Assembly: GCF_900566075.1 (NCBI RefSeq)
Contig: NZ_UPHU01000001.1
Span: 1,922,001-1,986,000, forward strand
DNA from: Mycobacterium pseudokansasii
GTDB lineage: Bacteria; Actinomycetota; Actinomycetes; Mycobacteriales; Mycobacteriaceae
DNA: 64,000 nt
Reading direction: 5' to 3'
Shown: piece by piece, positions 1-8,449 of the stretch
Layout: each line of letters begins with the position of its first letter
Numbering within the stretch: position 1 is the first letter of the stretch
The notes under the pieces: generated by a model
What the model saw: the letters and a program-made list of their open reading frames with translations, nothing else
Told to the model about the DNA's origin: nothing
The model's database searches: none
Program-made: the position numbers and the translations under genes

Positions 1-808
1 TGCCGCCGTTCCAGAGGACCGCGGCCAGCGGCACATTGCCGATCGAGCAGACGAACGAGACGATCGCGACGAAGGGGCCCACGATCGGCCCCCACAGCGC
101 CGACCACACCGGATGGTCGGTCAAAAAGAACTGCTGCCAAAAGGTTTCGGGAACCCAGGCCGCGATGGCACCCGCGATCAACAGGCCCACGATCAGGTCC
201 CGCAGAATCGCCGCCCACTCCATGACGAACACGTGCGCCACCGAGGTGAAGGCCCGCGCGGAGAACAGCCGCCGCCAAAACGAGCCCTCGCCACCGACCG
301 ACATGTCCATGGCGGCGTGACCTTCCATGGAGCCGGCGATTCCGCGGTCGGCTTGCTCACGGGCGGCGTCGATCAGCCGGGAGCGCGCGAACAGCCGGAA
401 CAACAGGGCCAGCACGATGATCATCAGCGGGCCGCCGACGAATTCCGCGGCGGTGAATTGCCAGCCCATCAACAACGCCAGGATGATGCCCAGCTCCACG
501 ACGAGATTGGTGGAACTGATCTCGCATGCCATGGCGGCGGTGAAGTTGGCGCCCTTGCGAAACAGCGAGCGGGCCAGCGCCACGGCCGCATACGAGCACG
601 ATGACGATGCGGCTCCCAGGCCGGCGGCCACCGCGAGGGTGCGGGGCTTGTCGTCGCCCATCAGGGCCACAATCGTCTCGCGGCGCACCACGGCCTGCAC
701 CATCGCCGATAACGCGAAGCCAAGGATCAGCGCCCACAAGATCTCCCACGTCATAGATCCCGCCAGCGCCAATGCATGACCCACTGCTGCTAGCGCTGTG
801 TCCGCCAC
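1..808 (-). CDS. Putative permease, Rv2963-like (partial, 3' end outside window)
   Basis: Reading the minus strand from a GTG at 808 gives an uninterrupted hydrophobic protein that runs off the window edge (about 269 codons seen). It starts VADTALAAVGHALALAGSM and contains a small-residue/Cys motif (GAASSSCSYAA, near residue 70) followed by further membrane segments, typical of the YraQ/DUF318 permease family. An SD-like GGAGG lies about six bases upstream of the GTG, and an in-frame stop lies a few codons further up, which fixes the start. Synteny agrees: M. tuberculosis Rv2963 also follows Rv2962c and points away from it. Known for the family: Rv2963 belongs to the copper-responsive RicR regulon; its substrate is not firmly known. 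The operator at 871-895 supports the same control here. Confidence 0.85.
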   Translation of the reverse strand, partial: MADTALAAVGHALALAGSMTWEILWALILGFALSAMVQAVVRRETIVALMGDDKPRTLAVAAGLGAASSSCSYAAVALARSLFRKGANFTAAMACEISSTNLVVELGIILALLMGWQFTAAEFVGGPLMIIVLALLFRLFARSRLIDAAREQADRGIAGSMEGHAAMDMSVGGEGSFWRRLFSARAFTSVAHVFVMEWAAILRDLIVGLLIAGAIAAWVPETFWQQFFLTDHPVWSALWGPIVGPFVAIVSFVCSIGNVPLAAVLWNGG

Positions 809-870
809 CCGGTCCTCCGCTTCGATTGCATGTTCGGGCGATCATATGGGCGGCTGCGCCCACTCAAGCA

Positions 871-895
871 ACATATACCCCCATGGGGTATATGT
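871..895. promoter_or_regulatory. RicR/CsoR-type copper operator palindrome
   Basis: A perfect inverted repeat with 11-base arms ACATATACCCC (871-881) and GGGGTATATGT (885-895) around the spacer CAT. Its core TACCCC-N3-GGGGTA is the signature of mycobacterial RicR/CsoR copper-sensing repressors. It sits 62 bases upstream of the permease GTG, where a promoter would lie. Rv2963 is one of the few RicR targets in M. tuberculosis, so sequence and context agree. Confidence 0.8.
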
Positions 896-1189
896 CAAGT
901 TGCCGTCCGGCACCTGGGAACCGCTGCTCCGACACTGCATCGGCGTTCTTAAACCGTTGGAGTGCAACGAGATAAGCTCCGTCGACACGCCAAGCTCCAT
1001 GGCTTTTCGACAGCAGGTTGCGGATGTGGGTTGCCGCACCTGGCCGGGTACCGCCGTCGTCGTCGGCGACGGCAGCCGGGATTTTCGGGATTTCGCAACG
1101 GCACGCCATCGCGCCAGATCGGCGGTCGGCCCCGCTGGCCCAGCGCTGATCGACCGCCCGGGCCCACTTTTGGTCGGATTTGTTCGGCT

Positions 1190-1284
1190 TTTCCGGAGCG
1201 CGGTGGCGTCGTGCGTGTACGCTACGGCGTCGGGGTGCGGCGTAACGTGTAACGGTCGCCAGCGACGTGAGAAGGAACGCGGGC
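1190..1284 (+). promoter_or_regulatory. 5' region of first glycosyltransferase, duplicated at about 2616-2710
   Basis: This leader shares blocks with the region upstream of the second glycosyltransferase: a GTGTAC-CTACGG block (possible -10) and an AACGGTCGCCA-CGACG block, ending in a CATGAG. It supplies an SD (GAAGGA, 1271-1276) eight bases before the ATG at 1285. The rest of the 809-1284 gap holds the copper operator and no other gene that I can support. Confidence 0.5.
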
Positions 1285-2568
1285 ATGAGCATCGCATCGA
1301 ACGCACCCGAGCCTGCCGCCCGCAGGGTGCGGATCCTGTTCATCGCGGAGGCGGTGACCCTGGCCCATGTCGTGCGGCCGTTCGTGCTGGCCCGCTCGCT
1401 GGACCCGAGTCGTTACGAGGTCCACTTCGCCTGCGACCCGCGGTACAACACGCTGCTGGGGCCGATGCCCTTTCCGTACCACCCGATCCATACCATCCCC
1501 AGCGATCGGTTCCTCGGCAACTTGACCCAGGGCCGTTTCTACGCCGCGCGGACGTTGCGTAGGTACGTCGAGGAGGACCGCAAGGTGCTGGCCGCGATCG
1601 CGCCGGACCTGGTCGTCGGCGACCTTCGCGTTTCCCTCTCGGCCAGCGCCCGGCTGGCGGGCATCCCGTATATCGCCATCGCGAACGCCTACTGGAGTCC
1701 CTACGCCCGGCGCCGGTTTCCGCTGCCGGACACGCTGTGGACGCGCCTGCTCGGTGTCAGGCTGGTCAGGATCCTGTACCGCCTGGAACGCCCGTTGCTC
1801 TTCGCTCTTCAGTGCCTGCCGCTCAACTGGGTCCGGCGCAGGCATGGGTTGCCGACTCTGGGGTGGAACCTGTGCCGCATTTTCACCGACGGTGACTACA
1901 CGCTCTACGCCGACGTGCCCGAGCTGGTGCCGACCTATGATCTGCCGGCCAACCATCGGTATCTGGGTCCGGTTCTGTGGTCGCCCGCGGTGCGGCCGCC
2001 GCCGTGGTGGGATGCGCTGCCGACCGACCGGCCGATCGTCTATGCGACCCTGGGCACTTCGGGGGGCACGAATCTGTTGCAGGTGGTGCTGGACGCGCTG
2101 GCTGACATGCCGGTGACGGTGATCGCGGCCACTGCCGATCGCAGCGACCTGAGCAACGTGCCGTCCAACGCGTTCGTGGCCGATTACCTGCCGGGCGAGG
2201 CGGCCGCGGCCCGGTCGGCGGTGGTGGTCTGCAATGGTGGCAGCCTGACGACGCAGCAGGCCTTGCTGGCCGGGGTGCCGGTGGTCGGGATCGCCAGCAA
2301 CCTCGACCAGCACCTGAACATGGAGGCCCTCGAGCGCGCCGGTGCCGGGATGCTGCTGCGCACCGAACGGCTCAGCCGCCGGCGGGTGGCCGATGCCGTG
2401 CAGCAGGCCCTTGGTGATCCCGGCTATCGGCAGGCCGCCCTGCGGCTCGCCGATGCTTTGGGGCGCGACTTCGACGGGTTCTCCCAGCACGTCCACGCCG
2501 CGTTGCGCCTCGGGCCCGACAGCGCGACGTCACCGACCGGCTGGCAGCGAAATCTGCGGACTGGGTAG
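1285..2568 (+). CDS. PGL glycosyltransferase, Rv2962c/Rv2958c family (copy 1)
   Basis: A 427-residue GT-B fold glycosyltransferase of the UGT/MGT type. The N-terminal half (VRILFIAEA, then a DLVVGD segment) is the acceptor domain. The C-terminal half carries the nucleotide-sugar signature ([20 protein letters not shown], then [10 protein letters not shown]). M. tuberculosis Rv2962c and Rv2958c transfer the first and second rhamnosyl residues onto phenolphthiocerol dimycocerosate; Rv2962c also neighbours Rv2963 there, as here. I chose ATG 1285 because SD GAAGGA precedes it and the conserved sequence begins soon after. A near-identical tandem copy follows at 2761. Which sugar position this copy serves cannot be read from sequence; by synteny it is the better Rv2962c candidate (first rhamnose). 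Confidence 0.85.
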   Translation: MSIASNAPEPAARRVRILFIAEAVTLAHVVRPFVLARSLDPSRYEVHFACDPRYNTLLGPMPFPYHPIHTIPSDRFLGNLTQGRFYAARTLRRYVEEDRKVLAAIAPDLVVGDLRVSLSASARLAGIPYIAIANAYWSPYARRRFPLPDTLWTRLLGVRLVRILYRLERPLLFALQCLPLNWVRRRHGLPTLGWNLCRIFTDGDYTLYADVPELVPTYDLPANHRYLGPVLWSPAVRPPPWWDALPTDRPIVYATLGTSGGTNLLQVVLDALADMPVTVIAATADRSDLSNVPSNAFVADYLPGEAAAARSAVVVCNGGSLTTQQALLAGVPVVGIASNLDQHLNMEALERAGAGMLLRTERLSRRRVADAVQQALGDPGYRQAALRLADALGRDFDGFSQHVHAALRLGPDSATSPTGWQRNLRTG

Positions 2569-2615
2569 CGCCACCGACCGCCCCGGGCCACCGTGTGTCC
2601 GCGGTTTGCCCGGAG

Positions 2616-2743
2616 TTTCCGGGGCATGCGTCGGGCGTGTACTCTACGGCCGCGGCCCCGGGGTAACGATCAACGGTCGCCAACGACGCGAGAACGGACG
2701 CGGACATGAGTTGCGGGTCGTTGAGCGGTGTCTGGAGGGCGCG
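2616..2743 (+). repeat. Duplicated 5' region before copy 2, with relic start codon
   Basis: This mirrors 1190-1290. The ATGAG at 2706 sits where copy 1 has its genuine ATG, but here it opens only a 13-codon reading frame that stops at 2745-2747, out of frame with copy 2. The duplication therefore included the leader, and the start of copy 2 has since moved downstream. Confidence 0.55.
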
Positions 2744-2764
2744 ATGAGGATGGTGCACCGGTGA
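2744..2764 (+). CDS. Six-codon leader ORF overlapping the start of glycosyltransferase copy 2
   Basis: ATG AGG ATG GTG CAC CGG TGA, preceded by an SD-like GGAGGG (2734-2739) five bases upstream. Its TGA overlaps the GTG of the next gene by four bases (GTGA). Its ATG in turn overlaps the TGA of the 2706-2747 relic frame. No function is claimed for the peptide; the arrangement suggests translational coupling or re-initiation. Confidence 0.35.
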   Translation: MRMVHR

Positions 2765-4125
2765 GCACCGAACCGAACGTTTCGGAGCCCGGCGCCCGCA
2801 GGGTGCGGATCCTGTTCATCGGGGAAGCCGCGACCCTGTCCCACGTCGTGCGGCCGTACGTGCTGGCGCGGTCGCTGGACCCGAGTCGTTACGAGGTCCA
2901 CTTCGCCTGCGACCCACGATTCAACAAGCTGCTGGGCCCGCTCCCGTTCCAGCACCACCCGATCTACACCATCCCCAGCGAGCGGGTGCTGGCCAAGATC
3001 GCTCAGGGCCGGCTGTTCTACAACACGCGGACGTTGCGCAGGTACGTCGAGGAGGACCGCAAGGTGCTGGCCGCGATCGCGCCGGACCTGGTCGTCGGCG
3101 ACAATCGCCTGTCACTCTCGGCCAGCGCCCGGCTGGCGGGCATCCCGTATATCGCCATCGCGAACGCCTACTGGAGTCCCTACGCCCGGCGCCGGTTTCC
3201 GCTGCCGGACACGCTGTGGACGCGCCTGCTCGGTGTCAGGCTGGTCAGGATCCTGTTCTGGTTGTACCGCCCGCTGATATTTGCCCTCTATTGCCTGCCG
3301 CTCAACTGGGTCCGGCGTAGGCATGGGTTGCCGACTCTGGGGTGGAACCTGTGCCGCATTTTCACCGACGGTGACTACACGCTCTACGCCGACGTGCCCG
3401 AGCTGGTGCCGACCTATGATCTGCCGGCCAACCATCGGTATCTGGGTCCGGTTCTGTGGTCGCCCGCGGTGCGGCCGCCGCCGTGGTGGGATGCGCTGCC
3501 GGCCGACCGGCCGATCGTCTATGCGACCCTGGGCAGTTCGGGGGGCACGAATCTGTTGCAGGTGGTGCTGGACGCGCTGGCTGACATGCCGGTGACGGTG
3601 ATCGCGGCCACTGCCGATCGCAGCGACCTGAGCAACGTGCCGTCCAACGCGTTCGTGGCCGATTACCTGCCGGGCGAGGCGGCCGCGGCCCGGTCGGCGG
3701 TGGTGGTCTGCAATGGTGGCAGCCTGACGACGCAGCAGGCCTTGCTGGCCGGGGTGCCGGTGGTCGGGATCGCCAGCAACCTCGACCAGCACCTGAACAT
3801 GGAGGCCCTCGAGCGCGCCGGTGCCGGGATGCTGCTGCGCACCGAACGGCTCAGCCGCCGGCGGGTGGCCGATGTCGTGCAGCAGGCCCTTGGTGATCCC
3901 GGCTATCGGCAGGCCGCCCTGCGGCTCGCCGATGCTTTGGGGCGCGACTTCGACGGGTTCTCCCAGCACGTCCACGCCGCGTCGCATCTCAGGCCCGAGA
4001 ACGTGGCCCGAGGCGTCGCGACCGAAGGTCGGCAAGCGGAATTGTCCTCTGCGCCAACCAGATTAGAAGAGTCAGCGGGTCCGGATTTCGGGCGAACCAA
4101 GGCCCGCCGTCGATACCGGGGGTGA
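2761..4125 (+). CDS. PGL glycosyltransferase, Rv2962c/Rv2958c family (copy 2)
   Basis: A 454-residue GT-B glycosyltransferase, a tandem paralogue of 1285-2568. The two share the same donor-binding half almost base for base. Differences cluster in two acceptor-half patches (roughly residues 50-90 and 165-180 in copy 1 numbering) and in the tail: copy 2 has an extra C-terminal stretch of about 30 basic/polar residues. Start: GTG 2761 begins V-S-T-E-P-N and overlaps a leader ORF. An upstream in-frame GTG at 2728 is possible but has no SD. Likely role: adding a second deoxysugar to the PGL, as Rv2958c does in M. tuberculosis. This is inferred from family and context; acceptor and donor are not provable here. 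Confidence 0.8.
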   Translation: MSTEPNVSEPGARRVRILFIGEAATLSHVVRPYVLARSLDPSRYEVHFACDPRFNKLLGPLPFQHHPIYTIPSERVLAKIAQGRLFYNTRTLRRYVEEDRKVLAAIAPDLVVGDNRLSLSASARLAGIPYIAIANAYWSPYARRRFPLPDTLWTRLLGVRLVRILFWLYRPLIFALYCLPLNWVRRRHGLPTLGWNLCRIFTDGDYTLYADVPELVPTYDLPANHRYLGPVLWSPAVRPPPWWDALPADRPIVYATLGSSGGTNLLQVVLDALADMPVTVIAATADRSDLSNVPSNAFVADYLPGEAAAARSAVVVCNGGSLTTQQALLAGVPVVGIASNLDQHLNMEALERAGAGMLLRTERLSRRRVADVVQQALGDPGYRQAALRLADALGRDFDGFSQHVHAASHLRPENVARGVATEGRQAELSSAPTRLEESAGPDFGRTKARRRYRG

Positions 4126-4143
4126 GTAAGCACTTGTGGTGTC

Positions 4144-4191
4144 GCACGTGACGCGCAATATCCGCCAAGCCATGGTGGTGCGTCACGGTGC
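4144..4191 (+). terminator. Hairpin after glycosyltransferase copy 2 (possible terminator)
   Basis: Arms GCACGTGACGC (4144-4154) and GCGTCACGGTGC (4180-4191) pair with one bulged base around a 25-base loop, starting 18 bases after the TGA at 4125. There is no T-tract, which is common for mycobacterial ends. The remaining gap to 4420 shows no gene that I can support. Confidence 0.35.
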
Positions 4192-4420
4192 CAGACGACG
4201 CCGTCGCTGCGATCGATTGCCGGGCCGCAGGCCGCCCGGCACGGTCAGAACTTGTCTGCCGCGGTCAATGGAACTAGGGTCGGGAACCTGATTCGCGCGG
4301 CCGAATATGTCCTGTACTTTGAAGCGGGCACGAAGACGGTCTTGCGAACGCACGCCGCATCAAGCTGACGGCGACCCCCGCCGCACCGGCCAAGGCATAA
4401 AAGGAGTGGAGACGGCCACG

Positions 4421-4477
4421 ATGGGATGCCGCAAATGTGGTGACAAGCAGGCACCCACAGAAGCGGGATTCCGGTGA
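4421..4477 (+). CDS. 18-residue Cys-containing leader ORF overlapping gmd start
   Basis: ATG at 4421 is preceded by GGAG (4408-4411, nine bases) and AAGGAG (4401-4406). The peptide begins MGCRKCGDK and ends at a TGA that overlaps the gmd GTG by four bases (GTGA). gmd itself has no clear SD, so this short frame may deliver ribosomes to it. Whether the peptide matters is unknown; the C-x2-C pair is noted without a functional claim. Confidence 0.4.
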   Translation: MGCRKCGDKQAPTEAGFR

Positions 4478-5508
4478 AGCGGGCGCTGATCACCGGAATC
4501 ACCGGCCAGGACGGCTCCTACCTCGCCGAATTGCTGCTCAGCAAGGGATATGAGGTCCACGGGCTGATCCGCCGGGCTTCGACGTTCAACACGGCGCGGA
4601 TCGATCACCTCTACGTCGACCGGCACGACCCGCACGCGCGTTTGTTCTTGCACTATGGCGATCTCACCGACGGCACCCGGTTGGTGACGCTGCTCAGCAC
4701 CATCGACCCCGACGAGGTGTATAACCTTGCGGCCCAGTCGCATGTGCGCGTCAGCTTCGACGAACCGGTGCACACGGGCGACACCACCGGCATGGGATCC
4801 ATCCGGTTGCTCGAAGCCATTCGGCTTTCCCGGGTGGAATGCCGCTTCTACCAGGCGTCCTCGTCGGAGATGTTCGGCGCCTCGCCGCCGCCCCAGAACG
4901 AGCAGACGCCGTTTTACCCACGATCACCCTATGGCGCGGCAAAGGTGTACTCGTACTGGCTGACGCGCAATTATCGAGAGGCATACGGACTGTTCGCGGT
5001 GAACGGCATCTTGTTCAACCATGAGTCACCGCGGCGCGGTGAGACTTTCGTGACCCGAAAAATCAGCCGTGCGGTGGCACGGATCAAGGCCGGCCTCGAG
5101 TCCTACGTCTACCTGGGCAACCTCGACGCCGTTCGCGACTGGGGGTATGCGCCCGAATATGTCGACGGGATGTGGGCCATGCTGCAGCAGTCCGAGCCGG
5201 AAGACTTCGTGCTGGCGACCGGACGCGGCTACACGGTGCGCGAGTTCGCCCAGACGGCCTTCGACCATGCCGGGCTCGACTGGGAGAAGCATGTGCGATT
5301 CGACGAACGCTATCTGCGTCCCACCGAGGTGGATTCGCTGATCGGCGACGCGACCAAGGCCGCCCAATCGCTGGGATGGAAGGCGTCGGTACACACCGCT
5401 GAACTGGCACAGATCATGGTGGACGCGGACATCGCGGCCCTGGAGTGTGAAGGCAAGCCGTGGATCGACAAGCCGATACTCACCGACCGGGCGCGCGGAA
5501 GCCAATGA
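4474..5508 (+). CDS. gmdA: GDP-mannose 4,6-dehydratase
   Basis: A 344-residue extended short-chain dehydrogenase that converts GDP-D-mannose to GDP-4-keto-6-deoxy-D-mannose, the first step to GDP-L-fucose. Visible: NAD-binding GITGQDG at residues 8-14, the family segment RRASTFNT, an SSSEMFG motif supplying the catalytic Ser/Thr region, and YGAAK with catalytic Tyr/Lys near residues 152-156. The sequence closely resembles Rv1511 of M. tuberculosis, which lies elsewhere in that genome; here the gene is embedded in the PGL locus. It starts with GTG 4474, overlapped by a leader ORF, and its TGA overlaps the epiA ATG, so the two enzymes are translationally coupled. Confidence 0.93.
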   Translation: MKRALITGITGQDGSYLAELLLSKGYEVHGLIRRASTFNTARIDHLYVDRHDPHARLFLHYGDLTDGTRLVTLLSTIDPDEVYNLAAQSHVRVSFDEPVHTGDTTGMGSIRLLEAIRLSRVECRFYQASSSEMFGASPPPQNEQTPFYPRSPYGAAKVYSYWLTRNYREAYGLFAVNGILFNHESPRRGETFVTRKISRAVARIKAGLESYVYLGNLDAVRDWGYAPEYVDGMWAMLQQSEPEDFVLATGRGYTVREFAQTAFDHAGLDWEKHVRFDERYLRPTEVDSLIGDATKAAQSLGWKASVHTAELAQIMVDADIAALECEGKPWIDKPILTDRARGSQ

Positions 5509-6467
5509 ACGCCTCGGCCGGCGTCCTTGACCGCGCGTGCCCGGTGTATATCGCCGGGCACCGCGGGCTGGCCGGGTCTGCGTTGTTACGCAGATTCCAG
5601 GCCGAGGGATTCACCAATCTTGTGGTGCGCTCACACCAAGAACTCGACCTCACGGATCGGGCCGCGACATTCGATTTCATTCTGGAGACCAGGCCCCAGG
5701 TGATCATCGACGCCGCCGCCAAGGTGGGCGGCATCCTTGCCAACAGCACCTACCCGGCCGACTTCCTGTCCGAAAACCTACAAATCCAGGTCAATCTGCT
5801 GGACGCCGCCGTGGCCGCGCGGGTGCCGCGGCTGCTGTTCCTCGGCTCCTCATGCATCTACCCGAAATTCGCCCAGCAGCCCATCAAGGAAAGCGCGCTG
5901 CTCAGCGGTCCGCTGGAGCCGACCAACAATACCTACGCGATCGCCAAGATCGCCGGCCTCCTTCAGGTCCAGGCGGTCCGCAGCCAACACGGCCTGGCCT
6001 GGATCTCTGCGATGGCAACCAACCTGTATGGACCCGGTGACAACTTCTCGGCGTCCACGTCGCACCTGCTGCCGGCGCTGATCCGCAGGTATGAAGAGGC
6101 CAGAGCCGGCGGCGTGCCGAAGGTGACGAACTGGGGCACCGGAACTCCGCGCCGCGAACTGCTGCATGTCGATGATTTAGCGGACGCATGCCTGTACCTG
6201 CTGGAGCACTTCGACGGACCAAACCCCGTCAACGTCGGAACCGGCGTCGACCATACCGTGCGGGAGATCGCCGAGATGGTGGCCGGCGCGGTGGGCTACA
6301 ACGGCGAAACCGACTGGGATCCAACCAAACCGGACGGAACGCCACGCAAACTGTTGGACGTGTCGGTGTTACGGGACGCGGGTTGGCAATCCCGGATCGC
6401 GCTGCGTGAGGGCATCGAGTCCACGGTTGCGTGGTATCGGGCCAACGCCGGCGCGGTACGGAAATGA
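5505..6467 (+). CDS. epiA: GDP-L-fucose synthase (3,5-epimerase/4-reductase)
   Basis: A 320-residue SDR that epimerises and reduces GDP-4-keto-6-deoxymannose to GDP-L-fucose. Evidence: N-terminal nucleotide-binding [14 protein letters not shown] near residue 17, [15 protein letters not shown] typical of GDP-fucose synthases, and the Tyr/Lys pair in [10 protein letters not shown]. It resembles M. tuberculosis Rv1512, also paired with gmdA there. ATG 5505 is chosen because it overlaps the gmd stop (ATGA) and begins MNASAGV; the frame is open further upstream inside gmd but without homology. Fucose in a PGL glycan is the natural use of this pathway in this context. Confidence 0.92.
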   Translation: MNASAGVLDRACPVYIAGHRGLAGSALLRRFQAEGFTNLVVRSHQELDLTDRAATFDFILETRPQVIIDAAAKVGGILANSTYPADFLSENLQIQVNLLDAAVAARVPRLLFLGSSCIYPKFAQQPIKESALLSGPLEPTNNTYAIAKIAGLLQVQAVRSQHGLAWISAMATNLYGPGDNFSASTSHLLPALIRRYEEARAGGVPKVTNWGTGTPRRELLHVDDLADACLYLLEHFDGPNPVNVGTGVDHTVREIAEMVAGAVGYNGETDWDPTKPDGTPRKLLDVSVLRDAGWQSRIALREGIESTVAWYRANAGAVRK

Positions 6468-6640
6468 ATGTTGACCGGTTCTTAGCTGCGAGTCGGTGAG
6501 GTGGAGGCCCCCCGAAATCTGCCTCCGCGCCCATTGTCCGGAAGGTTCCCACTCCGCGGCCCGGCGTTGTGTCGTTGTCATCGTGAACGCTGAGTTCTGG
6601 CCGGGGACCACAACGTTACCGACGACGAGATAGGAAATAG
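6468..6640. other. Intergenic gap after epiA
   Basis: Contains a short GGAGGC / GCCTCC inverted repeat (6503-6508 and 6521-6526), possibly a weak terminator for gmd-epiA, and near its end the SD-like AGGAAA serving the GTG at 6641. Confidence 0.25.
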
Positions 6641-7528
6641 GTGAATCTTCTCGGCAAAGTTGCTATGTGGGTAGAGCTGTTGAGCAGCGGTGAGGGCAAG
6701 CAACGCGTTCTCATCGGACGGGAGTTGGCTTGGCGGGTGCGAGAGCTGGAATCGATAAACACATTGACCGAGGTGGAATTCTCGGTATTCAGCCAGTTTG
6801 GCGATGACGGGATCATTCAATGGCTGATCCACCGCCTGCCGGGCATCAGTGAGACTTTCGTCGAGTTTGGGGTCGGGTGCTACCAGGAAGCCAACACCAG
6901 GTTCCTACTGCTGAACGACAACTGGAGTGGGCTGGTCATGGACAGCTCCAAACGCAACGTCGATGCCATCAAGCGTGATCGGATTTCGGTGCTCTATGAC
7001 CTACAGAGCAAATGCGCACGCGTCACAGCCGAGAACGTTGACCAATTGATGTTAGAGCACGGGTTCGAGGGCGACATCGGACTTCTGCACATCGATATCG
7101 ACGGCAACGATTACTGGGTGTGGAATGGATTAACAGTCGTGAGTCCCACCATCGTTATTGTCGAATACAACAGCGTATTCGGAGTAGAGCGCCCGATCAC
7201 CGTCCCCTACGATCCGAACTTCACCAGAGGACGCTACATGAATCAATATTTCGGCGCGTCCTTGTTGGCTTTCTGCGACCTGGCCCAATCCAAGGGATAC
7301 GATTTCGTCGGCAGCAACAGCGCGGGCAACAACGCTTATTTCATCCGATCCGACCTGGCCCACGGCCTCAAGCCGCTGACCGCCGCCGAAGGCTACGTGG
7401 TGTCGAAGTTCGTTGATTCCCGCGACGCCAAGGGTCGACTGAACCACCTGCGCGGGAAGCAGCGGTTGGCTGCACTGCGCGGGGCGCCGGTGGTCAACAC
7501 AAGGACGGGCGCCGAAGAGCAGCTGTGA
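6641..7528 (+). CDS. Putative SAM-dependent methyltransferase (FkbM-like)
   Basis: 295 residues, GTG start with AGGAAAT just upstream. The core FVEFGVGCYQEANTRFLL resembles the SAM-binding glycine loop, followed by a VMDSSKRNVD acidic segment and a conserved HIDIDGNDYW stretch, an arrangement seen in FkbM-type and related sugar methyltransferases from glycan clusters. The base composition looks somewhat lower in GC than the Pks genes. It is convergent with the methyltransferase at 7539. Likely role is O-methylation of a PGL sugar; the position is unknown. No direct counterpart exists at this place in M. tuberculosis. Confidence 0.6.
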   Translation: MNLLGKVAMWVELLSSGEGKQRVLIGRELAWRVRELESINTLTEVEFSVFSQFGDDGIIQWLIHRLPGISETFVEFGVGCYQEANTRFLLLNDNWSGLVMDSSKRNVDAIKRDRISVLYDLQSKCARVTAENVDQLMLEHGFEGDIGLLHIDIDGNDYWVWNGLTVVSPTIVIVEYNSVFGVERPITVPYDPNFTRGRYMNQYFGASLLAFCDLAQSKGYDFVGSNSAGNNAYFIRSDLAHGLKPLTAAEGYVVSKFVDSRDAKGRLNHLRGKQRLAALRGAPVVNTRTGAEEQL

Positions 7529-7538
7529 TGAACAAAGG

Positions 7539-8408
7539 TCACTCGGGCTTACGCAGCACAACCATGTCTTGGTAGGCGGTGGAAGCCGTTCTGCCGCACC
7601 AGCTTCCCCACAACACATCACCAACCTGTTCGAGGCCGGCGTCGTGGACGGCTTGATCCCAGTCTTGCTGAGGAAGTGCGATGGCAGCCTCGGGCACGAA
7701 CGGGGTGATCACGATCAGGCCGTCGTGCTCCCGAAAGGGCAGAGCCGACTTGCCCTGCGCAACCAGCGCCTCAGACTCCTGATTCCACACATAGAGGGTG
7801 AGCAGCGCGCGCCCGCCGGGGGCAAGTACTCGTGCAGTCTCCGCGAGGTAGCGAGCCACCTGCGGTATAGGCATGTGGGTGAAGAGCGACGACGCGAAGG
7901 CCAGCTCGAAACTCACGTCGGGGTAGGGGAAGGTGAACTTCTCGGCCTGGACCGTGCCCTTCGGGTTGTACATCTTGTTGTAGATGTCCGCGCGCTGGAA
8001 GCGGAAGTTGGGATGCGACGCGTAGTGCTCCGAACACCAGCGAACTTCGGCGGCATTGATATCGAAGCCCTCATAGCGCCCCTTGGCCGGGTCGAGAAAT
8101 GTGGCCAACGGACGAGCCACGCGGCCCATTCCGCAACCCATGTCAAGGACGCGAAAGTGCGGTTCAAGCTGGCCGTAGTCGCGCAGCAGGCCCAAGAACT
8201 CGTCACCAGATTCGCGAAATGGGCCGGGCGCCGCGGGGTTTCGAGACCCGCCGCCCACCATGCGGCGCGGTGGGACCAGCGGGTCGCTACGGCCGTTGAG
8301 CTTGTCCAGCACATCACTTGGGGCATAGCGCACAAACAGGCCGGCCCTGATCAGGAGGGGCACCGGGACAAATCTGAGGAAAGAGTCAACAAGCCGGGAC
8401 GCAACCAC
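7539..8408 (-). CDS. Class I SAM-dependent methyltransferase
   Basis: About 289 residues from GTG 8408 (V-V-A-S-R-L-V-D). The frame is open to 8504, but that part overlaps the neighbouring oxidoreductase and looks non-homologous. Motif I is clear (VLDMGCGMGRVARPLATFL), with post-I acidic residue in YEGFDIN and motif III-like region ARVLAPGGRALLTLYVW. These are features of Methyltransf_25/11-type small-molecule methyltransferases. It lies 61 bases downstream of the first Gfo/Idh/MocA gene on the same strand, so the two could be co-transcribed. Role inferred from context: methylating a PGL sugar hydroxyl. Confidence 0.7.
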   Translation of the reverse strand: MVASRLVDSFLRFVPVPLLIRAGLFVRYAPSDVLDKLNGRSDPLVPPRRMVGGGSRNPAAPGPFRESGDEFLGLLRDYGQLEPHFRVLDMGCGMGRVARPLATFLDPAKGRYEGFDINAAEVRWCSEHYASHPNFRFQRADIYNKMYNPKGTVQAEKFTFPYPDVSFELAFASSLFTHMPIPQVARYLAETARVLAPGGRALLTLYVWNQESEALVAQGKSALPFREHDGLIVITPFVPEAAIALPQQDWDQAVHDAGLEQVGDVLWGSWCGRTASTAYQDMVVLRKPE

Positions 8409-8449
8409 GTGGCACAACGTACACTGCGCCCGCACGGTGGCGCCAATTC

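Noticed and set aside
357-863. 168-codon minus-strand frame at the left edge
   Set aside because: Another minus frame (GTG 808) encodes a clear membrane permease with SD and synteny; this one is its shadow.
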